A stretch of 64,000 bases of DNA from positions 30,324,342 to 30,388,341 of the forward strand of contig CM070619.1 of assembly GCA_036346255.1 (NCBI GenBank), given 5' to 3'. The notes under the pieces were generated by a model that saw only the letters and a program-made list of their open reading frames with translations, was not told where the DNA came from and did no database searches. Source of the stretch: Ampelocalamus luodianensis (Eukaryota > Streptophyta > Magnoliopsida > Poales > Poaceae). Positions 10,855-22,744 of the stretch are shown here, piece by piece (within the stretch, counting starts at the first letter, position 1; every line of letters begins with the position of its first letter). The translations under genes were made by a program, and so were the position numbers.

Positions 10855-13800
10855 TGTGGGGACCCCGGGTTATCTCCGTACGACCGAGACTAAGCATGGT
10901 CTTAAGGACATAACTCTGGATCTCCGGTAAATGGATTCCAACTTAACTCAATCTAAATGGGAGGCTTGACTGAAAACTAGAGCCCCGACGATCATGCGCG
11001 CCGCTCCTCTGCGAGCACTACATGATTGTCGGTTCTCCAACAAGTTAAGCACTACACTTAGTGTGTTAAATAGGAAGCCATGATCAGCGAGTATGACTTA
11101 TATTGGCTCCCAAGATCAGCGACCAATATAACCATACTCTCATACAACGTTGATCACATCCATACAACACTCATACATAAAATAGTACAAAAGGCATACA
11201 TCATAGTTCCAAGTTTACAACTAATACAAGTGGTTGACCGGCCAAATTTAACGAGTTCATAAAGTAACAGCGGAAGCAAGTAAATAAACCAAAATGCCAA
11301 CAATGGTATGCCCTATAACCCATCGGCAACCGATGGGAGTTAAGAGATAGCATACTACTCATCGATGTCGCCTAAATCGACAGACAAGCTCATCGGTCTC
11401 AATATATTCCTCACTGTAAAGCCAAAGAAACATCCGCCGAGTACCAAGGAGTACTCGCAAGTCTTTCACAAATAAAAATAGTTATGCATAAGGTCATTCA
11501 AAGGAAGGGCTCATATTGGCTTAGTTTTGCGAAGAGACGCAACACCGAACAACCTACACATACTAGTTTTTCAAGTGCCATTTCAAAATCAGATTTGAAG
11601 TAGAAGTAAAGCATGTGAATAAGTAATGAATTGAATAAAAATAAATCATACAAATAGCAAAGTGGCTGTCCACTTTGATACAACAACAAACATGAATATC
11701 CCATTCATCACGAATACCGAGTTTACCCACAATTTTATTTCCAAGTCTAACAATAAGCAGCCACAAATTTCAAGCGGTCGTCCATAACCGTGGACACGAC
11801 TATTCGAATAGATTTATACCCTGCAGGGGTGTACTACTTTACCCACACGACTTGATTAGCCCGTAAGCATCCAGATGCCTCCGAATATAGCATACTTCCT
11901 ATGGTATGTCACTGGTTAAACCAGGATATGGTCGTTTTTAGCAAGAAGATCCCATTGAGCTAAGTCCCTCAATCTAGGGCTCCTAGGAAACACAACACGT
12001 TAACATCTCCATCCTATCGGCCCAAAAGGAAAACATAGGATTTCTCGGTCCTATGCCCTTACAATTTCACCACCGTGGGACTCAACACAACAAAACCTTC
12101 CCCCTACTTAACCATACAGTACCCATATACCGCGTGTGATAGCACGAGTGTTGCTTGAACAGCAGGTACCCAAAGTTCGGTCCTTAATTGTCTAGACAAG
12201 TCCACCACTTACCCAAAGCTCGTGCACAAAGCACCATCACTAACCAACACTTGTTCAGACCAAACACTTCTTTAAAATGTCAAAATTTAACTCATAAAAT
12301 AGATTCGAAGATCTGAAACAAAAGTATATAATGAGAGTTGTGTTTATCCCATAATCGTCGGGTTATTCCGACAATCGACTATCGTTCTAGACTTGCATGG
12401 CTAAGCAAACCGAACAATATAATTTCACATATCCTATCATACGCATGTCGATGCAGGGAATAATTCATGGATAGCCACAATGACAAGATAATAGGACATG
12501 TCTAACTATTCATCACAAAAATAGCGATATTATCAAAATAGCATGCAAGCAATTATCATTGCATATATCCTAACAAAACTGGGATCAAATATGATGCAAA
12601 AAGAAAGTTCAAAGGATGCTTGCCTTGCTGGAAAAGTAGTTGTTCACTCTTAGTAACGTAAGAGTCAATATTAATTGCTTCGGAATCTAAAGAATAAAGA
12701 CCGATATAAACACCGAGGAATACTCCAAAAATCAAGATGCTCAAAAATGCATGATTTTTTTTACAGTAGCTAAATCATGATTTTAGATGATTTTTGGTTA
12801 AAGTATTATTCCATTTTGATTTAGTATATGAAAGTTTGGTGGTTTGAATTTCAAATTTCAATATGCCTTCATTCATGTAATTTAATTATGAGATGAAAAT
12901 TTGTAGAGTAGAGGTGAGTACATGGATTACATGGATAAATAGGCAATATTATTACAAGTTCAAAAAAGTTGAGTTTGCCTCAATTGGAGTTTTCATGATT
13001 TAGTTACGAATTTCCAAAGTTATCAGCATTTTCTTTTGTAAAAATAATAGTGTTAATAGCACATTTTCCAAAATAATGCACTCTGTTATAGAGACATGTT
13101 TGAAACCAATTTTAATATAAAGTTCATTAAATATGAAAATTATCAAAAGTGGTTTCACTCATTTTGGAGTTGAGATGAATTAGTTATGTATTTTTAAAGT
13201 TATACATATTTTCTGATGCATAAATATATGGGTTTCGAATTTCTTAAAGCATTTATCACTTTTTCTACCGACCGCTTCCTAGCCGCGGTCACTGATCAGC
13301 GGGCCCAGTGAATAGCGCATTTTCCATTTTAACTCAGGTTTTAATTACAAAATTGACATGTGGGACCCGCCGTGGTGACACGGTCCAAAGGACTCGGTCC
13401 ACCGGCGTATGCGCCGCGGTGCACGAGGCTTAAGGCCTAGGGCCCACATGTCGCTGACCCCAACGCGTTTTTAAGCGTGTATGTTTTCGTCACGGGGCCC
13501 ACGTGTAGCGGTTGTTTACCTCGTTAAGACAAAGACTTAAACGCTAATGATTACCATTTTACGCCTAATCATCTTGCTACGGTGGTTGTCCGAAATCGAC
13601 AACCGGCTTTTGCCCCGCGCTTCACCGGCTTTCACGCCACGCGATTCCGACCACGCGGCGCCCGACCAAGGCGGTGCAGTGTAAAATAGCAATGCGCTTC
13701 TAAAGAGGGTAGTCTCGACGATCGAGCCCTATCGCGCGGCTAGCCGAGTTGAGCGCGGCGGTTCTACGGCAATAGTGCACAAGGCAAAAGAGAGCTCGCA

Positions 13801-16352
13801 ATGACATACAAGCGAGTGCCTGGTACTAGGGACTATTAGTGAACTACGAGCGAGGAATGGTGCTCGAGGAAGCTCGTAGTGCTTTGGTCGCGCTCGGTGC
13901 GAAGAAGAAGGTAGCGGCACGGCTTCACGTGGAGAGGATCTGGAAGCAAAACAAAAACAAAAGAATGCTCGGGATAGCTCAAGGATCCTATGAGGATGCT
14001 ATAAGAGCAAGGAATCGACAAAAGCTTACCAATCGAGTGGGAGATGAAAAGGTGTCCTTAGGCCGAAAATGGATAAGACTTCAATTCGCGGACCTGCGGT
14101 GCATCCATGAAATTGATTGAGGGAAAGTCTAAACAAGCTAAAGGACACAAGGTGACGCGCAAGATTTAGGTTAATACCTCCCGGACACAAAATGGCACGA
14201 AAGTGTCCCGGGGTGTGATACGGGGAGGGACAATCTTCTCGTGTGAAACCGTGGATAGTTGATGCGAGTAGACGATGTCGCTAGCTGAACACTCGCGCCA
14301 ATGTACAAACCCTCAACTCTTGAATACGCCCACAACACACGGGTAGTTGTTCGTCGCGAGACCACGAGCGATTTAACGCCAAGTCCCCGATTCCCAATGG
14401 AACGACGGCTTGACCTTGAATTGCGAGCGAACAATTGGATCACCTAGTCCTCTCTCAAAGTCCTCGCATGAACTCGGGTCGAAAGAACAAGCAATAGCTA
14501 TGTTTCAATCTTATGAATAAACTGGTCCGATGGATACAAGGGAGGGCAAGGGTATTTAAGGCGCTCCACGACTCACGCACGGCCTAGGGCTGGCCACACA
14601 TGCCGAATCAAACTCTAACTCGACTAAGACCTAAAAACACACAAAAAGGAAAACCTAACTTAAGTCTGTCACATTGTTTTGGCCATAGCGGCGCGACCGT
14701 AAGTCTTCTGAAGCTGGGGCCAAAACCATTGTGTGGGCCTTGGAATAAGCTTTCAAACAAGTCCAAGAACACCCCAATCGGACTCCGTATGCAAAAGTTA
14801 TGACCTTTTATTACAGCCCTGTTGGGCTGTCCCGAACCGAATCAGAATTGAATTCGAGTTGATTCCGAGATGAATTTCGGTTGCACTTGTGGAAGATCCG
14901 AATTGGCCTTGAATTCTTGGGCTTTTCTCCCTTGGTTGACCCACGTGAGCTTCTCCTCCATTGCTTTGACTCGGCCTCCTCTTGGTTCCAAAGGCTTCAC
15001 AATGTTCAAACTCGAGAATGCACAAAACATTTGCATGAGGTAATACCCAATTCACATCAATGACAATAGAAGATTCATTAAGAAACAAAAGCACTGTTGA
15101 TTTAGAAGTTTAGCTCTTGCTCGTCGGTGGACCAATATGCATACAGACTTGAATTATTTGTAGCGTCACGTATGGCATCCACCTCAGTATGTGTATGACC
15201 ACCAATAGGGAAAGATGTATAAGTGTTAGGGATGCCCTCATCAGGGTGCGCTCTGGAAATGGCCGAGAGCTCGAAGATGCACCCGAAGCTACAAGCCGAA
15301 ACAAGGGCTGGTATTAGCAAAAATGGACATGGGGATGAACATTGAGTAGAGAGGGAACACCCGGAGGAGACTCACCCTAGTAGAGAGCTCAAGCCAGCCT
15401 CCCTCTCCTCGGTCAACAGAGGAGAAGTGGGGGAGAAGGAGGGGGTTGCGAGGGGTGTTATGCACGGATGTTGACGGGGATGGAGGCGGCGTCGTGTGCC
15501 GAAGCTCCAGGAGTGGTGGATGAGGGCGGTGGATTGATGGTGTGAGCATCGTCGTTTCTGTGCACGTCGGAGCGTCGTGGCCGCGTGGCACTGGATTCCT
15601 GCGTTGCCAACTGCTGGAGGAAGACGAAGCTGACAGCTCGGGCCCGCCGTGTCAGTGAGACACAGCGGCGCGCGCGAACGCGAGTTAATTGATTCAATGC
15701 GCACCGTTGGATCTCGGCTCGACGGCTTAGATCAAAAGGGTGATCTGAACGGCTGAAGGGCTACACGATCTGGGCCGTTGATTTTCCATCGGGTGGTTTA
15801 CGTGCGGTGCATTTAGTTGACTCGACCGAGTCACCGCTCGCTGGGTCGAACTCGAGCCCAAGGAACGATCTGGGTCGATTAGGGTTTAGGATTTGTTGAG
15901 AATTAAAATAGTTTCTCCACTTTGACCAGAGGCTTAAAAATATAAATAAAATTCCTAAAATCATGAAATAAATCATGAGGGTTCCTGAGATAGCCTAGTG
16001 TCCATAAAAATTATTGAACCCTGCTGTTCATGATATAAATTGTATAATTTAAATTCAAACATAATGTTGGTCTTTAAAATGTGTTTGAATTTTCTTTGGG
16101 TTCAAACCAGTCAAAAAAATTTAGAAAAAATTATATTAATTCAAGATAATTAATATAGTGTGTGAATAAATTATTTCTAGAGGAACTTTAGTAGCATTTA
16201 TTCCAGTTTTTAGTTTGGAGCTCAAATTAAAGTGTATGTCCCTTATGTATTTTGAGATTTTCCAAGTACAATATGTAAATAAAAAGTTTCAAAACATGAT
16301 GCATGCTAATGAGATGCATAATAAACCTCTTTATTAATTTAGGGATGTGACA
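10855..16352 (-). repeat. 3' LTR of element B (contains a solo CRM LTR)
   Basis: Starts TGTCACATCCC (minus strand, 16352) and ends GGGGTCCCCACA at 10855. Length is 5,498, or about 4,465 without the 1,033-base solo LTR plus duplication at 14211-15243. It aligns along its length with 48066-52501. Many differences between the two copies fall at CAG/CTG triplets (for example CAGCAAACATCTGGCTGAG in the other copy against a shorter form near 11425). The short ORFs inside are not genes. Confidence 0.85.
14216..15243 (-). mobile_element. Solo LTR, CRM-type subfamily S2
   Basis: Begins TGATGAGGGCATCC (minus strand, at 15243) and ends GTATCA at 14216, flanked by GGGTG on both sides (14211-14215 and 15244-15248). 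The B LTR copy at about 51412 shows the uninterrupted site. It matches the LTRs of A2 and Y (S2 type, with the 'GTGGGTCAACCAAGG' segment and the ATAAGGTCAT-like stretch). A solo LTR with intact duplication is the product of recombination between the two LTRs of one insertion. Confidence 0.9.
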
Positions 16353-16370
16353 AACCTCCCCCCCCTTACA
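16353..16370 (-). promoter_or_regulatory. Polypurine tract of element B
   Basis: Minus strand GTAAGGGGGGGGAGGTT immediately before LTR start TGTCACATCCC. It has the typical length and purine content and fixes the orientation of B. Confidence 0.8.
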
Positions 16371-16496
16371 AAAGATCTCGACCCCGAGATCGATAGGGTG
16401 GAAGTTGGGTAGGAAGGTTCTAAAAGAAAACATAACATCCGTTGTCTTGATTTTCTTCAAAGATAGTGCTAAGATATCTTTGTAAGGTTACAAGGA

Positions 16497-17139
16497 ATGG
16501 CTATTACATCGTTCCTTCCCATTGCTTTGTTTGAACTTTCCTTTCTTGATTCGAAGACACTTTAAGTAGAAGGAAAAGATCCGGATAATTAGCTCGCACT
16601 TGATCTTCACGCTCCCATGTTGCTTCATCTTGATATGGTTGCTCCATCGAACCTTGACGAATTTGATATTGCGATTTCGTGTCTTATGCTCCTTCTCCTC
16701 AAGAATGCGAATCGGTGCTCCCGATAAGAAAGATCAGTTGCAAGTCAAGTTTCTCGATTCGATTGCCGGTTGGGACACGAAGACACTTCCTCAGTTGTGA
16801 AACATGGAAAACATCATGTACATCAGCAAGTGATGGTGGCAATTCTATTTGATAAGCCACCGGTCCCAACTTTGCTAGAATTCGGAATGGTCCGATGTAG
16901 CGAGGTGCCAATTTGCCTTTGACTTGGAAACAATGTGTTCCTTTCATTGGAGCGACTTTAAGGTAAACATAATCATTCACCTCAAAACTCAACTCACGAC
17001 GACCGCGGTCGGCATAAGACTTTTGACGAGATTGAGCCGTCCGAAGCCGTTCACGAATGACCCGAACTTGTTCTTCTGCATCCTCTACCAACGTTGGGCC
17101 ATAAAATGGCCTCTCCCCGGCCTCAGACCAGTTCAAAGG
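16497..17139 (-). pseudogene. Element B pol, 3' part: integrase C-terminus and chromodomain
   Basis: The minus-strand frame 17160-16699 carries the end of integrase (LNWSEAGERP, then KGKLAPRYIGPFRIL, then LADVHDVFHVSQLRKCL). After a frame break the chromodomain follows at about 16710-16560 (RILEEKEHKTRNRNIKFVKV, then in a shifted frame EATWEREDQVRANYPDLF). The shift lies next to the SNH-xDEATW junction and looks like a single lost base. The upstream part of pol continues at 24909 after insertion A1. The family inserts through an integrase whose chromodomain reads histone marks; that is knowledge of the family, not shown here. Confidence 0.8.
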
Positions 17140-17589
17140 TGATGAGGGCATCCCTAACACTTATACATCTTTCCCTATTGGTGGTCATACACATACTGAG
17201 GTGGACGCCATACATGACGCTACAAATAATTCAAGTACGTGAAGTGCATATTGGTCCACCGACGAGCAAGAGCTAAACTTCTAAATCAACAGTGCTTTTG
17301 TTTCTTAATGAATCTTCTATTGTCATTGATGAGAATTGGGTATTACCTCATGCAAATGTTTTGTGCATTCTCAGTTTGAACATTGTGAAGCCTTTGGAGG
17401 AGAGGGAGGGAACAAATTCATGGAGGAGAAACACATGTGGCCAACAAGGGTTACATTGGCATCAAAAGAAGCATCAAGTGTATCGAACAAATTCGCGCAA
17501 GCTAAGAGAAGGAAAGCTCATAATACAAGGGGAACCGAGAGGGAGACTAGTTTAAATTTCCAAATTAAAGTAGGCCGTTTTTTGAATCG

Positions 17590-17615
17590 GATTACTGTTC
17601 ACGTGAACAGTAATC
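17590..17615 (+). promoter_or_regulatory. 26-bp perfect palindrome with G-box core in U3
   Basis: Half-site GATTACTGTTCAC followed by its exact reverse complement; the centre is CACGTG, a plant G-box. It lies about 95 bases upstream of the TATA box. The same palindrome is intact in the 3' LTR (24432-24457) and in the A' LTRs at 53454-53479 and 60693-60718. It is degraded at about 35222, and deleted in the X LTR. A bZIP/bHLH binding site or RNA structure is possible; neither is shown. Confidence 0.6.
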
Positions 17616-17708
17616 GGACTCGGATACTGTAGCAATGAACAGTGTCGGACTCGGATTACTGTAGCACTCGGTTACTGTTCATCCGAATTTTGTGCTTGCG
17701 TGGGAGGC

Positions 17709-17716
17709 TATATAAA
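17709..17716 (+). promoter_or_regulatory. TATA box of the CRM S1 LTR
   Basis: TATATAAA followed by CCCCCCATGG, conserved in every S1 and A' LTR in the window (for example 24550, 37394, minus strand at about 35117, 53356 and 60598). The S2 LTRs have TTAAATACC at the equivalent place. It marks the likely transcription start region. Confidence 0.65.
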
Positions 17717-18063
17717 CCCCCCATGGCCGCACCATAGAGGTAGACCAGTTTATGCATAAGATTGAAACATAGCTATTGCTTGTTCTTTCAACACCAGAGT
17801 TCATGCGAGGACTTTGAGAGAGAATTAGGCGATCCATTGTTTTGTTCTGCAATCCAGGGTCAAGCCGTCGTTCCATTGGGAATTGGGGACTTGGCGTTCG
17901 TCGTTCGTGGTCTCGCGACGAACAACTACCCGGTGTGTTTTGGGCGTATTCAAAGAGTTGAGGGTTCGTGCATTGGCGCGAGTGTTCAGCTAGCGACATC
18001 GTCTACTTCGCATCAACTATCCACGGTTCCTCACTGAGAAGATCGGGCCTCCCCCGTATCATA

Positions 18064-18080
18064 TGGTATCAGATTCTAGG
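18064..18080 (+). promoter_or_regulatory. Primer binding site of A1
   Basis: TGGTATCAGATTCTAGG, two bases after the LTR end. The first nine to ten bases match the initiator methionine tRNA complement used by CRM elements. The equivalent sites are at 27709 (A2), 37745 (X) and 39019 (Y); X and Y read TGGTATCGATTC, lacking the A of CAG. Confidence 0.8.
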
Positions 18081-19231
18081 TTTACTCAGTGAGAATTTCT
18101 TTACCCATAGTTAGATTCGTTTTTTATCCTATCGTCCAATAAACCGAAAATTGTAATACCAAAACCGTAGTTTAATCTGTTATTTCTTGTGCGTTTAGTT
18201 AAGTTTTCATCCATTAGAGTTTTTGTTTTTAGTGCTGATCCCTGTGTTCCTTTTGCGCTGTTAATCGTTGTGTTCACATAAACCGTACCAAATTGCTGAT
18301 TGAACTCCTCAATTAGCACCCAAAAAGAGATAATCGACCAAACACTTTGGGTTTCTTGAGCTTCACTTATATCCTTTCATCCTTGAGACTAGCTTTTGTA
18401 CATTGCACTAGGGCTGTTCTTTGGTTTATTTACACGTTGTTGAATTGTGAGACTTGTGCAATCAAGAGGAACAAACCCTATTTCGGCCATTGCAATAAGA
18501 AAAGAGGAGAAGGCAAATGGTTACAAGAAAAAGCCACGGCTTGAAAAGGTATTAAAAAAACAAAAGATCAAACCCGCAAATACTAGTACCAAATTTTTCC
18601 TTTCGGTTTCCTTAATAGCTGAAGGGCGAAGAGCTTTGTTCATGCGGTTTTGAGGAAAAAAACACAAACAAAAGGGGTGGCGAAATTGGGAAGAGTAAAC
18701 CTTAGTCCACAATTTCAGATTGTGTATTTAATCTATTTGAGCAATCTTGTGCCCTAACATTGATATCTTTGCAATTGGCTAGCGTCTCTCATAGTACTTG
18801 GTGCAAAACGCAGCTAGTTTTCATCTCAATTTCAGTTTGTCTCTCACTAGCTCATTCCTTTGTTTGCATTAAGTCACATTTATCTTTGTTTGTGCGTTCA
18901 TACACTTCGCTAAACATTTTGGATCAGCACATAGGCAAAATACTCTAGCTTGGATCATTACTTAGCTTTACAATACCTTGAATATCAGATTGCATAGGAT
19001 ATACACATACTGTCCGAGCTCCACCTACACCCGTTTGTGTACTCCTTGCTCTTGGTTACGCTCATACATTACGGGTTAAGGTCGCTCATTGTCTGCCTGT
19101 CGATTTGCCGTCCTTGATGCACTTTGGAACGGTAAGCTTGTCTTGTGTTGGGATGTTGAGTTGCGAGCGAGAGAGCAATTTTTTTTTACTAACCCGTATA
19201 TAATTTCGTTTGCTATTTGTGAGTTGTTGCT
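18081..19231 (+). other. Non-coding leader of A1
   Basis: About 1.15 kb between primer site and gag start. The first part is specific to subfamily S1 (shared with X, 37745-38690). From about 18900 onward (GCACATAGGCAAAATACTC) it is shared with the S2 elements. No gene seen. Confidence 0.7.
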
Positions 19232-20640
19232 ATGTCGTCACGAGGAGGATCCACCTAATCCGGAGGCGCCAAGTTACGTGGGCGAGTACACTCGGTTGCG
19301 AGATGCTACAAAAACAACTTCAAGATGGTGACAATGGCGTGCGCGATGAACTCGGGAAGTTCGTCGATCGAACACCCTCGGGAGGAGGTCACACAATTGC
19401 GCACGACCATCAACAATAACTTCCGGAGCTACGCGCCATGTTCGCTCAACACAATCCACGGGGTGCGCAAGCCGATGACACGAGTGTGCACGCCCTCCGG
19501 CCGTTTGCACAATGAGACCGAGGATGAGCGTGCTATTCGTGTGGATGAGGAGCGACGGCGGCGGCGGCGGCGCATGGCGGTGGCCGCCAAGCGTGGGGAT
19601 GGCGGCGCGGCGACGCCTCGTGCTCATGGGCGTGGCCGAGGCAGCGGCGCCGGTGGAGGCGCACCACGTGGTGTCCACGGAGGAGGTGTGCATCGTGCAC
19701 CTCGTAGCATGGCCGATGAGGCCGAGCAATGGGATGACGATTTCCCGTCGGCGACTACGATGACCGAAGCGCCACCATCGCAACAACGCGTGCGTCGACA
19801 CGACGACGCCAAGATTTTGTCGCTAAGCCCAAATTTACTCTTCCTATATTTTCGTGTGGTACGGATGTGGAGCAATACCTCACTTGGGAGCTGAAGGTGG
19901 ATAAGTTGTTTGGATGAACAACTATTCCAATGAGAAGAAGCTGTTGCTTGCTTCCAATGGCTTGGATGATTATGCTACACATTGGTGGGAGCAAATTCAT
20001 TAAATAGCGCATGGAGCGCCATGAGTTGCCGATTATCACCGGGAGCAGATGAAGCGGCATTTGCGGGCACGCTTTGTACCTCGCCACTACAAGCGCCACT
20101 ATTTGAGAAGTTGATGAGTCTGCGACAAGGTATGAGGTCAATTGATGAATATCATAAGGAGATGGAAACTATCATGATACATGCGGATGTCCGCGAGAAT
20201 GAAGAACGCACCATGGCGAGATTTCTAGTGGCATGAATCATGCTTTATCAGCGCATTGTCAATCACCATCCCTATAATGATATGATTGAGTTGCTGCACC
20301 AAGCACGCGGCCGGCGACAAGTGATTGAAGATGCACGGTTAGCTACCGTTCACGTCCTTCACCACCCAGACAGCCATATAACAACAACCGGCCAAACAAG
20401 AGCACTCGGCCGGAAGCAATTCGGCAATGCGCGATTCCGCAAGTAAGAAGTCGGAGAGTACACCAAAGACCGGCGCCGACTGCGGCGCCCGGCCGCTAGT
20501 GCGACCTGCGTCTATGGGTCAACGGGGCGTTCACGTGACATCATTTGCCACAAGTGCAAGGGTGTTGGCCATTTTCGAGGGATCGCCAAATGTCGAACTA
20601 TGCTTATCACCGAGGATGGCGGTTATGTTTCACTAGTGAT
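19232..20640 (+). pseudogene. A1 gag (frameshifted)
   Basis: The start ATG at 19232 is chosen by comparison with Y, whose start (40469) reads MSSHEEDPPNP in frame; A1 has lost two bases in codon 3-4. Gag forms the virus-like particle. Recognisable parts: an Ala/Gly/Arg-rich N-terminal half (about 19500-19760), a capsid part with RSAWSAMSCRLSPG (about 20010), then a zinc knuckle with CHKCKGVGHF at about 20548-20580 that would bind RNA. The frame changes several times; most breaks are absent from the same site in A2 or Y, so they are independent or sequencing errors. Confidence 0.75.
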
Positions 20641-20819
20641 GACGAGTCGCCTGATGCGCAACCGATCTTGCACAATCGATGACATAGAACAATGTGAGTG
20701 CGATCTGAGTTTCCTAACACCGAGCAAGATTCCATTGTTTGCACGCCCAAGGTGCTTAGTGTGATGCCATCGCCGTCACTCGAGCAGCGGTGCAATTTGT
20801 TTCGACTTGGGCGAAGCTT

Positions 20820-21180
20820 GATAAGGGTAAGGTCGCAAAGTGATCATTGATGGCGGAAGTTGTCACAATTTGGCTAGCAAGGATATGTGTCATAAGTTGG
20901 GTTTGAAGTACTTGCGCATCCACGTCCTTATCATGTGCAATGGTTGAGCGACAAAGAGGAAGTGAAGGTGAACTATATGGTGCGTGTGGCGTTTTCTATT
21001 GGGAAGTATACCGACACCGTGGACTGCGATGTTGTGCCTATGACGGTGTGTCACTTGCTCTTGGGACGGCCATGGCAATATGACCGTTCTTTTGTTCATG
21101 ATGGGCGTACAAATCGCTACACATTTCGATGGAATAATATGGATATCATCTTGAAGCCCCTTACACCGCAGCAGTTGTGA
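20820..21180 (+). pseudogene. A1 protease region of pol
   Basis: VIIDGGSCHNLASKDMCHKL (about 20840-20900) is the aspartic protease active-site region; CRM elements have DGGS where most retroelements have D-S/T-G. It is followed by MVRVAFSIGKYTDTV and CHLLLGRPWQYDR (to about 21090). The uninterrupted frame 20935-21180 covers the C-terminal half. It would cleave the polyprotein during particle maturation. A lost base near 20842 separates the active site from the rest. Confidence 0.75.
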
Positions 21181-21379
21181 ATTCTTCAATGCGTAAAATT
21201 GAGATGCACGTTGAGGCGCCAAAGAGCGAGAAGAATTTAGTGATGTTAGCCACCAAATCGAAATGAGAGAATTCAGCGAAGATCCCAATTTGGTGCACTT
21301 TGTACTATTGTACAAAGACGCCTTGCTTTACGACTAACGACTTGTCTTCTCTTCCTAGTGGTGTTGCTTGTGTTTTGCA

Positions 21380-22110
21380 GGACTTCAGCGTCTTTCCAAG
21401 CGAGGTACCACTGGGCTACCACCAATTCGTGGGATAGAACATAAGATCGACTTGATTCCAGAGGCGTCATTGCTACCGAACCGACCACCGTACCGCACCA
21501 ATCCCGAGGAAACAAAGGAAATTCAGAAACAAGTACAAGAGCTTCTCTCCAAAGGGTATGTACGTGAAAGCTTAAGCCCTTGTGTTGTTCCTGTTATTTT
21601 AGTTCCTAAGAAAGATGGTTCATGGCGTATGTGCGTAGATTGTCGAGCGATTAATAATATCACAATTCGATATCGTCATCCTATACCTCGCTTAGATGAT
21701 ATGCTAGACGAATTGAGTGGTGCTGTTATTTTTTCTAAGATAGATTTGCGTAGTGGTTACCATCAAATTAGGATGCATGAAGGGGATGAGTGGAAAACAG
21801 CATTTAAAACAAAATTTGGGTTGTATGAGTGGTTAGTCATGCCTTTTGGTTTAACTAATGCACCTAGTACATTCATGCGCTTAATGAATCATGTTTTAAG
21901 GCATTTGATTGGTAAATTTGTGGTTGTGTACTTTGATGATATTCTGATTCTGATAACAGACTGAATCGAACACATAGACCATCTTAGACAAGTTCTACAA
22001 GTTTTGCGTGAGGCTAGGTTATTCGGTAACTTAGAGAAGTGTACCTTTGCAAAGATCGTGTCATCTTTTTGGGCTATGTTGTTTCGCACGTGGAGTTGAA
22101 GTAGATGAGT
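21380..22110 (+). pseudogene. A1 reverse transcriptase
   Basis: The frame 21368-21964 carries the RT fingers and palm: VPVILVPKKDGSWRMCVDCR, then FSKIDLRSGYHQI, then MPFGLTNAPSTFM, and the catalytic YFDDILI at about 21929-21950. The frame ends at a TGA just after (TDSN-like region), where Y and A2 read differently; this is probably an indel next to CAG. The thumb follows in other frames (SFQGLAGFYRRFVKDFS, about 22168-22220). Confidence 0.85.
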
Positions 22111-22329
22111 CTAAAATTGAAGCGATTAAAAATTGGCCAACTCCTCGTGAATGTAAGTCGATTAGGAGCTTTCAAGGTCTCGCTGGTTTTTATCGGCGCT
22201 TTGTGAAGGATTTTAGCACCATAGCTGCCCCTTTGAATGAACTTACTAAAAGGGTGTTGAATTTGTGTGGGGGTAGCGCAAGACAATGCTTTTCTTGAAC
22301 TTAAGAAACGCTTGATGAAGCACCGTTGC

Positions 22330-22720
22330 TTGTTTTACTGATTTCACTAAAAATTTTGAAATTGAGTGTGATGCCAGTGGATTGGGTATTGGCGGTGTTT
22401 TAATGCAAGAGGGTAGACCGGTAGCTTATTTTAGTGAGAAACCAGATGGTGCTCAATTGAATTATCCGGTCTATGACAAAGAGCTTTATGCTTTAGTGCG
22501 TGCGTTAGAAACTTGGCAACACTATTTATGGCCTAAAGAGTTTATTATTCATTCGATCATGAGGCATTAAAGTATTTAAAGGGCCAAGCAAACCTGAACC
22601 GTAGACATGCCAAATGGGTCGAATTCATTGAGTCGTTTCCTTACATTGTAAAATATAAGAAGGGAAAGGAAAATGTGGTAGCTGATGCTCTCTCTAGGAA
22701 AAGTGTGCTTTTAACTCAAT
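22330..22720 (+). pseudogene. A1 RNase H
   Basis: FEIECDASGLGIGGVLMQ (about 22355-22410) is the RNase H start with its first catalytic Asp. YDKELYALVRALETWQHYL follows, and after a frame break HSDHEALKYLKG-like and KGKENVVADALSRK (to about 22700). It degrades the RNA strand during cDNA synthesis. Near-identical copies are at 30655-31010 and 43560-43915. Confidence 0.8.
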
Positions 22721-22744
22721 TAGGAGTGCAAGTTCTGGTTTAGA

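Larger units (their letters stand above)
17140..18061 (+). repeat. 5' LTR of A1
   Basis: 922 bases, TGATGAGGGC...GTATCA. U3 carries a 26-bp palindrome (17590-17615) and repeated GGATTACTGTAGCA-like words upstream of TATATAAA (17709-17716). Compared with the X LTR at 36861 it lacks ~120 bases between two copies of CAACAAGGG, consistent with a deletion between direct repeats. Confidence 0.9.

Noticed and set aside
19274..19894. Two overlapping ORFs (175 and 189 codons) as separate genes
   Set aside because: Both are shadows or shifted frames of the A1 gag N-terminal half, as shown by comparison with Y at 40560-41140.
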